This document shows, piece by piece, positions 27,390-37,295 of a stretch of DNA of 64,000 nt; positions within the stretch are counted from its first letter, which is position 1; every line of letters begins with the position of its first letter. The notes under the pieces are model-generated. The model made no database searches. It was given only the letters and a program-made list of their open reading frames with translations, and was not told the origin of the DNA. Position numbers and translations under genes: made by a program. Source of the DNA: an uncultured Tenacibaculum sp. (lineage in GTDB: Bacteria > Bacteroidota > Bacteroidia > Flavobacteriales > Flavobacteriaceae); NCBI GenBank assembly GCA_947501615.1, contig CANMWK010000006.1, positions 186,001 to 250,000 of the forward strand, given 5' to 3'.

Positions 27390-29117
27390 TTATTTGTACG
27401 CTTGATGTATATATTGAGCATACTTTTTCTGATTTGTATTATCTCCTGTCTTAAAAAATGTTACTGCCCCATTGGCTCGCATAAAAAAGTGGTCTAAATT
27501 TATGATTTCTAATAATCCACCTCTAAATAAGTCGTCTCTAACTGGTCCTTTTACACCCGCAAGATAAAATGTTATGTTTTTATTTTTATAGAATTGAACT
27601 TGTTGTTTCAACATCTCAATTCCTGTACTGTCTACTCTATTGATACTTTCTGCATCTAAAACAATTAATTTCAAAGATGTTCCTTTCTCCTTTACCATAT
27701 GCTCTAAACGTTCTCTAAAATAACTCGCATTTGCATAGAAAATTTGAGCATCAAAACGAAATACAAGAATTTCTTCGTCTAAAACCACTTCTTTAAATCT
27801 ATTCTTATTTCTATAAAAGTCGGAATCGGGTACCTTTCCTAACTCAACAGCATTGGGTCTTGATGTTCTGTATATCAAAACAACCAATGACAAACTTACC
27901 CCCATTAAAATACCATATTCTATACCTAGGAAAAGTGTTGACAAAAAAGTAGCTATAAGTAACCAAAAGTCAAGGATATTGGCTTTCCATAAAAAACGAG
28001 CCTCTTTAAAATTTACTAGCCTAAACACAGCTACAATAATAATGGCGGCTAAAACTGTTTTAGGTAAAAAATAAAACACTGGTGTTAAATACAACAATGT
28101 TAGTATGACAAAACCTGCTGAAATAAATGCTGCTATTCCTGTTCTTGCGCCTGCATCAAAATTAATTGCTGATCTAGAAAAACTTGATGTAGATGGATAG
28201 GCTTTAAAAAATGATCCGAAAACATTACTTAAACCTAGTGCTATCAATTCTTGATTCGGATCTATTTTGTATTCGTTTTGTTGGGACTCTAGGTATTTTC
28301 CTATAGAAATTGTTTCTAAATATCCCACCATAACCAATGTGAACGCCATTGGCAATAATTCTTTAACTAAACCGAAATTTAATTCAGGAATTACAAAACT
28401 TGGCAATCCTGACGGAATACTCTCTACGATAGCCACTCCTTCAAAAAAACTTTCATAAGAATACATCAGAACAATACCAATGATAACCACAATTAATGCA
28501 TTTGGTATTTTTTTATTAATCTTTCTCAAGACAATAATAATAAGACTTGTAATTACACCTATGATCGTAGTTTGCGCATTCAGTTCAGTAATTCTACTCA
28601 AAATATCTTCTAATAAAACATGAATTTGATCACTCTGCAAAAAATCTACGCCTAAAAAGTTCTTAAATTGATTTAAACCAATTGTAATAGCTACTGCTGA
28701 AGTAAAACCAGTAATTACAGGTTTAGATAAAAAATTAACTATGAATCCTAATCGAAACACCCCCATTAAAAATTGAATTACACCAACCAAGAAAGCTAAA
28801 AAAATAGCAATTGCAATATAACTTTCAGATCCCATAAGTGCCATAGTGGATACACTTGCAGCTACAATTAAAGAGTCTGTAGCTACAGGACCAATAGCCA
28901 CTTGCCGTGAAGACCCAAATATAGCATAGACAACTTGTGGAATTAAAGCTGAGTACAAACCATAAATGGGAGGTAAACCTGCAATTAAAGCATAGGCTAT
29001 ACCTTGTGGTATTAATACAGTTGCAACTGTTAAACCGGCTACAAAATCATCTTTAAACTGTGATTTTTTATAATTAGGCAGCCATGCTAAAAGGGGGATA
29101 ATCTTTTGTAGTTTCAC
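27390..29117 (-). CDS. SulP-family anion transporter with STAS domain
   Basis: A 575-residue transporter. The SulP signature is near the N-terminus (KDDFVAGLTVATVLIPQGIAYALIAGLPPIYGLYSALIP), about ten to twelve helices follow to residue 430, and a cytosolic STAS domain covers about 440-550 (VFRFDAQIFYANASYFRERL, VLDAESINRVDSTGIEML). Sulfate is the usual guess, but bicarbonate and others occur in this family. The start is a GTG placed directly after the ruvB stop codon, with no gap. It is co-directional with the persulfide dioxygenase gene, supporting export or import of a sulfur oxyanion. Confidence 0.93.
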   Translation of the reverse strand: MKLQKIIPLLAWLPNYKKSQFKDDFVAGLTVATVLIPQGIAYALIAGLPPIYGLYSALIPQVVYAIFGSSRQVAIGPVATDSLIVAASVSTMALMGSESYIAIAIFLAFLVGVIQFLMGVFRLGFIVNFLSKPVITGFTSAVAITIGLNQFKNFLGVDFLQSDQIHVLLEDILSRITELNAQTTIIGVITSLIIIVLRKINKKIPNALIVVIIGIVLMYSYESFFEGVAIVESIPSGLPSFVIPELNFGLVKELLPMAFTLVMVGYLETISIGKYLESQQNEYKIDPNQELIALGLSNVFGSFFKAYPSTSSFSRSAINFDAGARTGIAAFISAGFVILTLLYLTPVFYFLPKTVLAAIIIVAVFRLVNFKEARFLWKANILDFWLLIATFLSTLFLGIEYGILMGVSLSLVVLIYRTSRPNAVELGKVPDSDFYRNKNRFKEVVLDEEILVFRFDAQIFYANASYFRERLEHMVKEKGTSLKLIVLDAESINRVDSTGIEMLKQQVQFYKNKNITFYLAGVKGPVRDDLFRGGLLEIINLDHFFMRANGAVTFFKTGDNTNQKKYAQYIHQAYK

Positions 29118-30140
29118 TTAAAATAATTCTCCTTGATTCCTTCCTTTGATTCTTCCTAAATGTTTATAAGCTAAATCTGTTACTTCTCTTCCTCTAGGTG
29201 TTCTCATAATAAAACCTTGCTGAATTAAAAAAGGTTCATAAACTTCTTCAATAGTTTCTGCATTTTCTGCAACTGCAGTTGCTAAAGTAGTGATTCCTAC
29301 TGGTCCTCCTTTGAATTTATCAATTATTGTAGATAAGATTTTATTATCCATTTCATCTAAACCATGAGCATCAACATTAAGTGCTTTTAGCGCATATTTT
29401 GCAATCTCAATAGAAATAGTACCATCTCCTTTTATTTGAGCAAAATCTCTAACTCTTCTTAATAATGCATTTGCAATACGCGGTGTTCCTCTACTCCTAC
29501 CTGCAATTTCTATAGCTGCTTCCATTGAAATTGGCACTCCTAATATTGCTGAACTTCTTTGAATAATTGTCGTTAAAAGTTCTGTAGAATAATAATGTAA
29601 ACGACTACTAATTCCAAATCTAGCACGCATGGGAGCCGTAAGTAATCCAGATCGTGTTGTTGCTCCAACTAAAGTAAATGGCTCTAAATTGATCTGTACT
29701 GTTCTTGCATTAGGACCAGATTCGATCATAATGTCTATTTTATAATCTTCCATTGCAGAATATAAATATTCTTCTACAATTGGACTTAGTCGATGTATTT
29801 CATCTATAAATAAAACATCTCTTTCATCTAAATTTGTTAATAAACCAGCCAAATCTCCAGGCTTATCTAAAACAGGACCAGAAGTTACTTTAATTCCAAC
29901 TCCTAATTCGTTTGCTAAAATATGCGCCAAAGTAGTTTTACCAAGACCAGGAGGCCCATGAAACAAGGAATGATCTAATGCTTCATCTCTTTGGTTAGCT
30001 GCTTCAACAAATATTTTTAAATTTTCTATGGCTTGATCTTGCCCTGTAAAATCATCAAAAGATAAGGGACGTAATTTTTTCTCTACGTCCATTTCTTCAT
30101 TTGAATAATTGGTGTTTTCAGGGTTTAAATGCTCATTCAT
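29118..30140 (-). CDS. ruvB: Holliday junction branch-migration helicase RuvB
   Basis: A 340-residue AAA+ ATPase. Recognised by [21 protein letters not shown], Walker [13 protein letters not shown] (about residue 64), Walker [13 protein letters not shown], sensor 1 [18 protein letters not shown], and the C-terminal winged helix with [17 protein letters not shown]. It acts with RuvA and RuvC, whose genes are not in the window. It is separated from the upstream respiratory operon by that operon's terminator. The downstream GTG-initiated SulP gene abuts its stop. Confidence 0.97.
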   Translation of the reverse strand: MNEHLNPENTNYSNEEMDVEKKLRPLSFDDFTGQDQAIENLKIFVEAANQRDEALDHSLFHGPPGLGKTTLAHILANELGVGIKVTSGPVLDKPGDLAGLLTNLDERDVLFIDEIHRLSPIVEEYLYSAMEDYKIDIMIESGPNARTVQINLEPFTLVGATTRSGLLTAPMRARFGISSRLHYYSTELLTTIIQRSSAILGVPISMEAAIEIAGRSRGTPRIANALLRRVRDFAQIKGDGTISIEIAKYALKALNVDAHGLDEMDNKILSTIIDKFKGGPVGITTLATAVAENAETIEEVYEPFLIQQGFIMRTPRGREVTDLAYKHLGRIKGRNQGELF

Positions 30141-30303
30141 ACATCAAATCAGATTCTATAATGCTAATATACTTATAATACAATTTACAACTAAAAAATT
30201 CACATATTAATCTTTTCTACTTCAATAAAAAATGAAATAGTGGTAAAGTTTATTTTATATATAGTTTTTAATCACAAAGTGTATTACTATTCATATGGAT
30301 ATT

Positions 30304-30332
30304 AAAAAAGCCTTTCTTTAAAGAAAGGCTTT
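30304..30332 (-). terminator. Intrinsic terminator of the act-cta respiratory operon
   Basis: A perfect palindrome (GCCTTTCTTTAAAGAAAGGC at 30310-30329) followed on the minus strand by a run of T. It begins 23 bp after the ctaD stop codon. Confidence 0.9.
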
Positions 30333-30355
30333 GGTAATTATATTATGTTTACTTT

Positions 30356-32134
30356 TTAAGATGGCTCTTCACCGTCTTTTAAAGGTACAGATTGTAAAAC
30401 AAAATCTTGTCCGTGAATATAGTTTCCATTTTCATCTACTTTACTATAATCATAAGCCCATCTGTGAACTTCAGGAATTTTTCCTGGCCAGTTTCCATGA
30501 ATATGTTCTACTGGAGTTGTCCACTCTAACGTATTAGATTTCCATGGATTCTGAGTAGCTTTCTTACCTCTATACATAGAGATAAAGAAATTCGCTAAGA
30601 AAATTAACTGAGCTACACCTCCAATGATTGCCATTACAGTCATAAATACATTAATATCGGCTAAATCATCAAACATTGGGAAATTTGTATTCGTGTAATA
30701 ACGACGTGGTAAACCGGCTAAACCGATAAAGTGCATTGGGAAAAATACTCCATATGCAGAGATAATCGTTAACCAAAAATGCCAGTATCCCATTACTTTA
30801 TTCATCATTCTTCCATACATTTTTGGGTACCAATGGTAAACTCCAGCAAACATTCCGAACAGCGCAGAAACTCCCATTACTAAGTGGAAATGTGCTACAA
30901 CAAAGTACGTATCGTGAACATTAATATCTAAGGCAGAATCTCCTAAAACTAATCCTGTTAAACCTCCTGTTACGAATGTAGAAACTAATCCGATAGAGAA
31001 TAGCATTGCCGGATTCAATTGTAAGTTACCTTTCCATAAAGTAGTTATATAGTTAAATGCTTTAACCGCTGATGGAATTGCAATTAATACTGTTGTGAAT
31101 GTAAATACTGATCCTAAGAATGGATTCATTCCAGATATAAACATGTGGTGACCCCATACAATAGTAGATAAGAACGCGATACCTAAAATAGAACCAATCA
31201 TCGCACGGTAACCAAAGATAGGCTTTCTAGCATTTGTAGAAATTACCTCTGAAGAAATACCTAATGCTGGTAATAAAATAATATATACTTCAGGGTGTCC
31301 TAAGAACCAAAATAAGTGTTCAAATAATACTGGCGAACCTCCTTGATAATGTAACACTTCACCTGAAATAAATATATCTGATAAGTAGAATGAAGTTCCA
31401 AAACTTCTATCGAATATTAATAATAATGCCGCAGATAAAAGAACAGGGAAAGAGATAACACCAATGATAGCTGTTACAAAGAACGCCCACATTGTTAATG
31501 GTAATCTCGTCATTTTCATCCCTTTTGTTCTTAAGTTTAATACTGTAACAATATAATTAAGAGATCCTATTAACGATGATGCAATGAAAATCGCCATAGA
31601 GACTAACCATAATGTCATACCTAAACCAGAACCTGGAATTGCTTGCTTTAAAGCAGATAACGGCGGATAAATTGTCCAACCTGCTGATGCTGGGCCAGCT
31701 TCAACAAATAAAGACACAACCATAACAACTGATGATAGGAAGAATAACCAATACGACACCATGTTTAAAAAACCTGAAGCCATATCTCTAGCACCAATTT
31801 GTAATGGAATTAATAAATTTGAAAACGTACCACTTAAACCAGCCGTCAATACAAAGAATACCATAATAGTACCATGAATTGTTACTAAAGCTAGATACGT
31901 ATCAGCATTCATAACACCATCAGTTTGTTGATGATCTCCTAAGAATGCTGTAATAATAGAAAACGATTTTTCTGGCCATGCAATTTGTAAACGGAATAAC
32001 ATTGACATAAATACCCCAATGATACCCATAAACATTCCTGTAATCAAGAATTGTTTCGAAATCATCTTATGATCTGTACTAAAAATGTATTTCGTTACAA
32101 AAGTTTCTTTATGATGGTGATGTTCTCCTGACAT
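30356..32134 (-). CDS. ctaD: Cytochrome c oxidase subunit I
   Basis: A 592-residue haem-copper oxidase subunit with about twelve membrane helices. Low-spin haem ligand: VTIHGTIMVFFV. CuB site: WFLGHPEVYIILLPALG with the His-Tyr pair, and TIVWGHHMFISG. Haem a3 and haem a ligands: HDTYFVVAHFHLVMG. The K- and D-channel residues in these motifs are those of A-type oxidases. It is the last gene of the alternative complex III operon, 35 bp after ctaC. Inner membrane; reduces O2 and pumps protons. Subunits III and IV are not in the window. Confidence 0.97.
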   Translation of the reverse strand: MSGEHHHHKETFVTKYIFSTDHKMISKQFLITGMFMGIIGVFMSMLFRLQIAWPEKSFSIITAFLGDHQQTDGVMNADTYLALVTIHGTIMVFFVLTAGLSGTFSNLLIPLQIGARDMASGFLNMVSYWLFFLSSVVMVVSLFVEAGPASAGWTIYPPLSALKQAIPGSGLGMTLWLVSMAIFIASSLIGSLNYIVTVLNLRTKGMKMTRLPLTMWAFFVTAIIGVISFPVLLSAALLLIFDRSFGTSFYLSDIFISGEVLHYQGGSPVLFEHLFWFLGHPEVYIILLPALGISSEVISTNARKPIFGYRAMIGSILGIAFLSTIVWGHHMFISGMNPFLGSVFTFTTVLIAIPSAVKAFNYITTLWKGNLQLNPAMLFSIGLVSTFVTGGLTGLVLGDSALDINVHDTYFVVAHFHLVMGVSALFGMFAGVYHWYPKMYGRMMNKVMGYWHFWLTIISAYGVFFPMHFIGLAGLPRRYYTNTNFPMFDDLADINVFMTVMAIIGGVAQLIFLANFFISMYRGKKATQNPWKSNTLEWTTPVEHIHGNWPGKIPEVHRWAYDYSKVDENGNYIHGQDFVLQSVPLKDGEEPS

Positions 32135-32169
32135 AATTTATTTTTTCTTAATAAATTTTACTTAAAATC

Positions 32170-33183
32170 TTATTGAATTCTTTGAGCTAATGTTTTTTGC
32201 TCTCCTAACCACTTTTTGTAGTCTGCTTCTTCTACAACTGTAATTTTCATTTGCATGTTGTAGTGAGAAGCTCCACAAATCTTATTACATAATAATAAGT
32301 AATCAAACACATAAGGATCTTCTCCTTTTGCTTGTCTGATCTTATTAATTCCTTTTGCTTTTGCGATAACCTCAGGATTTTTACGCATTTCTTCCGTAGT
32401 GTATTTAGGCGTAAAAGAGAATTGAGTTACCATACCTGGCACACAATTCATCTGAGCTCTAAAGTGAGGCATATAAGCTGAATGTAAAACATCTTGTGAA
32501 CGGAATTTAAATAATATCTTTTTTCCTTTTGGAAGATATAATTCAGTTACTTGCTTATCGTCTTGAGCTTTAGGGTCTGTCATATCTACTCCCATTGTAT
32601 TTGCCTTGTTCAAATCGATGAAGTTCACATTTCCTAAACCTAACTCGTTGTCTGCTCCAGCATACCTAGCATCCCAACGGAATTGTTGAGAATATACTTC
32701 AATCACAATAGGATTCTCATCATCTCCTACATACATGATGTTATTCCATTGCCATAAACCGTAACCAATTAATAATACAATTGTTACTGCTGGAATAACT
32801 GTCCAAATCAATTCTAATTTGTGACTATCTGCAAAGAATAATGCTTTTTTATCCTTGTTACCTCTATACTTATATGTAAAGAAGAAGATTAAGAACTGCA
32901 TAATGAATTGAACAACTCCAATTAATATAAATGTAATATTAAAAAGAGTATCGTCATGCTCTCCTTCTATTGAAGCACTTTCAGGTAACATAATTACATT
33001 CATTGCTAACAAGCAATAAATCATCATGGCGTATAAAAACACCATAAATCCTAAAGCAATCTTACCTTGTTTATCGTTATCGTCATCATTAGCAATTACA
33101 CTACGTAAATTCATTACGCGAGTGATTTGCCAAAAACTTACTCCTACTGCTACTGCAATGAAAATATAAAATAAAGCTAGCAT
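32170..33183 (-). CDS. ctaC: Cytochrome c oxidase subunit II (CuA)
   Basis: A 337-residue subunit. Four hydrophobic segments appear instead of the usual two (about residues 2-20, 44-62, 82-101, 127-145). They are followed by the cupredoxin domain with YSQQFRWDARYAG, the conserved HSAYMPHFRAQMN, and the CuA site LLCNKICGASHYNMQM (Cys-x3-Cys-x3-His-x2-Met). The two extra N-terminal helices with a DDDNDKQGK loop are found in Bacteroidota homologues. It receives electrons from the ActA/ActE cytochrome domains and passes them to subunit I, encoded 35 bp downstream. Confidence 0.95.
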   Translation of the reverse strand: MLALFYIFIAVAVGVSFWQITRVMNLRSVIANDDDNDKQGKIALGFMVFLYAMMIYCLLAMNVIMLPESASIEGEHDDTLFNITFILIGVVQFIMQFLIFFFTYKYRGNKDKKALFFADSHKLELIWTVIPAVTIVLLIGYGLWQWNNIMYVGDDENPIVIEVYSQQFRWDARYAGADNELGLGNVNFIDLNKANTMGVDMTDPKAQDDKQVTELYLPKGKKILFKFRSQDVLHSAYMPHFRAQMNCVPGMVTQFSFTPKYTTEEMRKNPEVIAKAKGINKIRQAKGEDPYVFDYLLLCNKICGASHYNMQMKITVVEEADYKKWLGEQKTLAQRIQ

Positions 33184-33214
33184 ACTTATATACTTATTTT
33201 TTTAATTCTGTTTA

Positions 33215-34774
33215 TTAATGATGAGCGTTATCTTCTCCTCTGTGTTCTATAATATAATAGTGATGTATTTCACTTTCATGTAAAAATGGATTTCCTTTTG
33301 GAATAGGATTTGCTTTTGCAAATGCATTGAATGTAGCAAATATAAATAGTCCAAGGAAAAATAAGAATGCACTAATTTCACCTATTCCGAATCCCCATTG
33401 TGGTCCAACAGTACCTGGCATAATCATAACGAATAAATCAACATAATGTCCAGCTAAAATTAAAACCCCTGCTATTACTAATATCCAAGGCACAGTTTTG
33501 AATTCACTGTTAATCAACAATAAAATTGGGAAAATAAAGTTTAATGCAATCATACCAATAAAAGGAACAACATATTCTTTAAAACGTAAAGCATAATATG
33601 TAGTTTCTTCTGGCATATCTGCATACCATATTAACATGAATTGAGCAAACCATAAGTATGTCCAGAATACAGAGAACCCAAACATAAACTTAGCCAAATC
33701 ATGAATATGACTATCATTTACAAATGGCAAATGACCTTTTGCTCTCAAATATAATGTCACTAAACAGATTACTGTTAATGCAGACACTAATAATGTAGCT
33801 AAAACATACCATCCAAATAATGTAGAGAACCAGTGTGGGTCTATCCCCATAATCCAATCCCAAGACATCATACTTTCAGTAATCATAAATAAAAATATGA
33901 AAATCACAGACATGTTATAGATCTTCTTATGTAAATCTAAATCTCCATTATCTTGCTGTATTGATTTTTTTCTAATGAAATAACGGAATCCATTCCATAT
34001 TAATAGATAAACAACACTACGAATGATCCATCCTGGCAAATTCATAAACCAACTTTTACCATCTACAATAGGATCATAATCTTTATGTAAAGGATCGAAT
34101 ACACCTTCAGCCATCCACGGAAATAAATGGTTCATGTGCATTGCTGTTACAATAATAAAAATTAACATGATCACACTTACATAATGTAAATTAGCAGTGA
34201 TAGCTTCCATAACTCTAAATAAAACAACAGACCAACCTGCATGGGCTACTCTTTGTCCTGCATAAAAAGCCATTACTACAAGTGAAATACCTAAAAAGAA
34301 AAGTAATGACACATAAATTGCAGACCATGGCTTATTCTTCATTTGGTGTAATGAATGTTCAACATGTTTCTTATGCTCTTCTTCATGATTTGCAGCTGCG
34401 TTATGATCATCTTTAGCGTGTGCAGTCGGATTTACATGAGCTTTATCAGTAATATGACCATTTAAACTATCTGTTAATCTTGTATCTTCTGCATGATCTG
34501 CGGCCTCTGCATGAACATCTTTTTTATGATCTTCTTTGTGTGCATTCTCTTTATGCGTTACAGCTGTATGTTTTGCATCACCATGGTGTTCTTTAGTCGT
34601 TTCACCATGATTTTCACCATGTCCTCCATGATGAGATGCTTCTTGTTTCGCTAAAATGTCTTCTGCTTCTTGGAATGTTTTAGGCGTATTCATGAAACTT
34701 ATCGCAGTTCCAATAATACCTATTACCATTAAACCAATAGCAAGCATTTTTAATTTTCCTGAAAACTGGTACAT
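33215..34774 (-). CDS. actF: Alternative complex III subunit ActF (quinol:cytochrome c oxidoreductase)
   Basis: A 519-residue membrane protein with about ten to eleven helices, homologous to ActF/ActC-like subunits (GWSVVLFRVMEAITANLHYVS, NHLFPWMAEGVFDP, SWDWIMGIDPHWFSTLFGWY, YADMPEETTYY). Between helix 1 and helix 2, residues about 45-140 form a hydrophilic segment extremely rich in histidine, with clusters HHGGHGENHGE, EHHGDAKH and HEEEHKKHVEH. Core ActF does not require such a segment. It may bind metal ions on the membrane surface or simply be a linker. It sits between actE (22 bp) and ctaC in the operon. Confidence 0.95.
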   Translation of the reverse strand: MYQFSGKLKMLAIGLMVIGIIGTAISFMNTPKTFQEAEDILAKQEASHHGGHGENHGETTKEHHGDAKHTAVTHKENAHKEDHKKDVHAEAADHAEDTRLTDSLNGHITDKAHVNPTAHAKDDHNAAANHEEEHKKHVEHSLHQMKNKPWSAIYVSLLFFLGISLVVMAFYAGQRVAHAGWSVVLFRVMEAITANLHYVSVIMLIFIIVTAMHMNHLFPWMAEGVFDPLHKDYDPIVDGKSWFMNLPGWIIRSVVYLLIWNGFRYFIRKKSIQQDNGDLDLHKKIYNMSVIFIFLFMITESMMSWDWIMGIDPHWFSTLFGWYVLATLLVSALTVICLVTLYLRAKGHLPFVNDSHIHDLAKFMFGFSVFWTYLWFAQFMLIWYADMPEETTYYALRFKEYVVPFIGMIALNFIFPILLLINSEFKTVPWILVIAGVLILAGHYVDLFVMIMPGTVGPQWGFGIGEISAFLFFLGLFIFATFNAFAKANPIPKGNPFLHESEIHHYYIIEHRGEDNAHH

Positions 34775-34796
34775 ATCTTAACTATCTATTATAGAC

Positions 34797-35345
34797 TTAT
34801 TTTTTTAATTCACTTCTTAATTTCTGAACATACTGCACAACTTGCCAACGTTCTTTGTAGGTAAGTTGAGAAGAATGAGATCCCATCATGTTTTTACCAT
34901 ACATTAAAACATGGTAAATACTTCCTTCAGTAATATCTCTATCCTTGTAGTTTGGAATACCTAAGAATTTTTCTCTCTCCATTAAAATCCCATTTCCATC
35001 TCCTTTAGTTCCATGACAAACTGCACAGTAAATACCATACATCTTTTTACCATTTTCTAAATTTTCTTCAGTTCCTTTTAATGGATTCTTTAACTCTGTT
35101 TTTGCCTTTTCGTAACCTGCGTTTGAATCAGGAATATCATAGGCTACAACACCATTTCTACTCACTGTTCCAGCTACTGGTAATCTATTTACTGGAACTT
35201 TTCCTGCAGATGAAGCACCATTCGCATCATAAGGCACAGAAACATACATGTCTGGCATATACTGTACTTGTGGTTTGCGCTTGTTGTTACAAGAGACAAA
35301 TACTGCAACTACTAGTAAAGTAATAACTATTTTTAAACTCTTCAT
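34797..35345 (-). CDS. actE: Alternative complex III subunit ActE (monohaem cytochrome c lipoprotein)
   Basis: A 182-residue lipoprotein. The signal ends at the lipobox VFVSC (cysteine about residue 19), followed by QYMPDMYVSVPY, a conserved ActE segment. A class I cytochrome c domain covers about residues 95-180 with CAVCH and a probable Met ligand in YGKNMMGSHSSQL. It is anchored to the outer face of the inner membrane and hands electrons from ActA to the oxidase or a soluble carrier. Spacing to actD is 9 bp. Confidence 0.95.
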   Translation of the reverse strand: MKSLKIVITLLVVAVFVSCNNKRKPQVQYMPDMYVSVPYDANGASSAGKVPVNRLPVAGTVSRNGVVAYDIPDSNAGYEKAKTELKNPLKGTEENLENGKKMYGIYCAVCHGTKGDGNGILMEREKFLGIPNYKDRDITEGSIYHVLMYGKNMMGSHSSQLTYKERWQVVQYVQKLRSELKK

Positions 35346-35354
35346 AATCTAATA

Positions 35355-35882
35355 TTAATGCTTATCTACAACTTTAATTTCTACAGCACCAGTAGATTCT
35401 AATAATGCTGTTAACTTTTCTTCGTTATCGTGAACTGGTATCTCCATTAAGAAATGGTCATCTGTAGTTCTTGGATCAGGATTTTCTGCTTCTTTAAATG
35501 GCCATATTCTACTACGCATGTAAAACGTAATTACCATTAAGTGAGCAGCAAAAAAAACTGTTAATTCAAATAAAATTGGCACAAATGCTGGCATGTTTTC
35601 TGCCCATGAAAAACTAGGCTTTCCTCCAATATCTTGTGGCCAATCAGCAATCATTGTATACCATGTTAACCAAGCTGCTATCGAAGTACCTGTAATACCA
35701 TATAGGAAAGCAGTTATAGCTAAACGAGTAGGAGCCAACCCTAGTGCTTTATCTAGACCGTGAACTGGAAAAGGTGTATATACCTCTTCTATATGATGAT
35801 GCTCTCCTTTTACTTTCTTAACGGCATCCATTAAGATATCATCATCATTGTATAATGCGTGAATTACTTTATTAGTGCTCAT
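35355..35882 (-). CDS. actD: Alternative complex III subunit ActD (DUF3341)
   Basis: A 175-residue DUF3341 protein with an N-terminal soluble segment (HALYNDDDILMDAVKKVK, EEVYTPFPVHGLDKALGL) and two membrane helices (ITAFLYGITGTSIAAWLTWY; FVPILFELTVFFAAHLMVITF). It is a structural subunit, without cofactors, at the membrane face of the complex. Its start overlaps the actC end by 11 bp. Confidence 0.95.
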   Translation of the reverse strand: MSTNKVIHALYNDDDILMDAVKKVKGEHHHIEEVYTPFPVHGLDKALGLAPTRLAITAFLYGITGTSIAAWLTWYTMIADWPQDIGGKPSFSWAENMPAFVPILFELTVFFAAHLMVITFYMRSRIWPFKEAENPDPRTTDDHFLMEIPVHDNEEKLTALLESTGAVEIKVVDKH

Positions 35883-37272
35883 TGTTCTCCTCTCTTAATT
35901 TTTTGTAGTTCTCTCCTGATGATTTTAAAATCGTTTTAACCTCAGCTGTAGGGATTACTGGGAATGTTCTAGCATATAATAAAAACAACACACCAAAGAA
36001 TCCAATAGTTCCTATAAAAATACCTACATCAACAAAAGTAGGTTCAAAACGCCACCATGTAGATGGTAATTGTCCTTTACTTAATACGATTGCAATAATA
36101 TCAAAACGCTCAAACCACATTCCTATGTTAATAGCAATAGAGATTAAGAAAGACCACACAAAACTTCTTCTTACTTTCTTAATCCATAAGAATTGAGGTA
36201 TCATAATATTGAATATCATTAATGACCAGAATGCCCATCCATAAGCTCCAGCTTCTGCACCAAAAGATAAATATGTATAATTCTCATATGGTGAACCTGT
36301 ATACCAAGCAATGAAGAATTCAGTTGCATACGCTACAGCTACAATACCACCAGTTAAGATAATTACAATATTCATATACTCGATATGTAAACGAGTAATA
36401 TACGATTCTAAGTTTGTTACCTTACGCATTACCCCTAATAAGGTTTGTACCATTGCAAATCCTGAGAAGATTGCACCTGCTACGAAGTAAGGTGGGAAAA
36501 TTGTCGAGTGCCATCCTGGATTCACAGAAGTTGCGAAGTCAAAAGATACAATTGTATGTACAGAAAGTACTAAAGGAGTAGCTAAACCAGCTAATACTAA
36601 AGACACTTCTTCAAAACGTTGCCAATCTTTTGCTCTACCAGACCATCCGAACGATAATAAAGCATAAATCTTCTTTTGAAAAGGTTTTACAGCTCTATCA
36701 CGAATTGTTGCGAAGTCAGGTAATAAACCAGTCCACCAGAACACTAATGAAACTGATAAATACGTAGAGATCGCAAATACGTCCCATAAAAGTGGTGAGT
36801 TAAAGTTTACCCATAATGAACCAAATTGGTTTGGAATAGGTAATACCCAATATCCATTCCATGGACGCCCCATGTGAATGATTGGGAATAAACCTGCTTG
36901 GAATACGGCAAAAATTGTCATTGCCTCTGCTGAACGGTTAATTGCCATTCTCCATTTCTGACGGAATAATAAAAGTACAGCAGAAATTAATGTTCCGGCG
37001 TGACCGATACCTACCCACCATACAAAGTTGGTGATATCCCATGCCCAACCAATGTTTTTACTAAGTCCCCATACTCCAATACCTGTACCTACGGTGTAAA
37101 AAATACACCCAAATCCCCATAACATTGCTGCTAAAGAAATGTAGAATGCGATGTACCAATTTTTGTTGGCTTTACCTTCAATTGGTCTTGCTATATCCTC
37201 TGTAATATCGTGATAGCTTTTATCTCCTAATATTAAAGGTTCTCTATAAGACGATTCGTAATGACCCGACAT
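35872..37272 (-). CDS. actC: Alternative complex III subunit ActC (NrfD/PsrC family)
   Basis: A 466-residue integral membrane subunit with about ten helices. Family segments are GIGVWGLSKNIGWAWDITNFVWWVGIGHAGTLISA, IHMGRPWNGYW, HTIVSFDFATSVNPGWHSTIFPPYFVAGAI and RLHIEYMNIVII. It carries the quinol-binding site facing the ActB Fe-S subunit and a proposed proton path. It is encoded 23 bp after actB and overlaps actD by 11 bp. Confidence 0.96.
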   Translation of the reverse strand: MSGHYESSYREPLILGDKSYHDITEDIARPIEGKANKNWYIAFYISLAAMLWGFGCIFYTVGTGIGVWGLSKNIGWAWDITNFVWWVGIGHAGTLISAVLLLFRQKWRMAINRSAEAMTIFAVFQAGLFPIIHMGRPWNGYWVLPIPNQFGSLWVNFNSPLLWDVFAISTYLSVSLVFWWTGLLPDFATIRDRAVKPFQKKIYALLSFGWSGRAKDWQRFEEVSLVLAGLATPLVLSVHTIVSFDFATSVNPGWHSTIFPPYFVAGAIFSGFAMVQTLLGVMRKVTNLESYITRLHIEYMNIVIILTGGIVAVAYATEFFIAWYTGSPYENYTYLSFGAEAGAYGWAFWSLMIFNIMIPQFLWIKKVRRSFVWSFLISIAINIGMWFERFDIIAIVLSKGQLPSTWWRFEPTFVDVGIFIGTIGFFGVLFLLYARTFPVIPTAEVKTILKSSGENYKKLREENNEH

Positions 37273-37295
37273 AATCTATTTACTTATATTAATTG

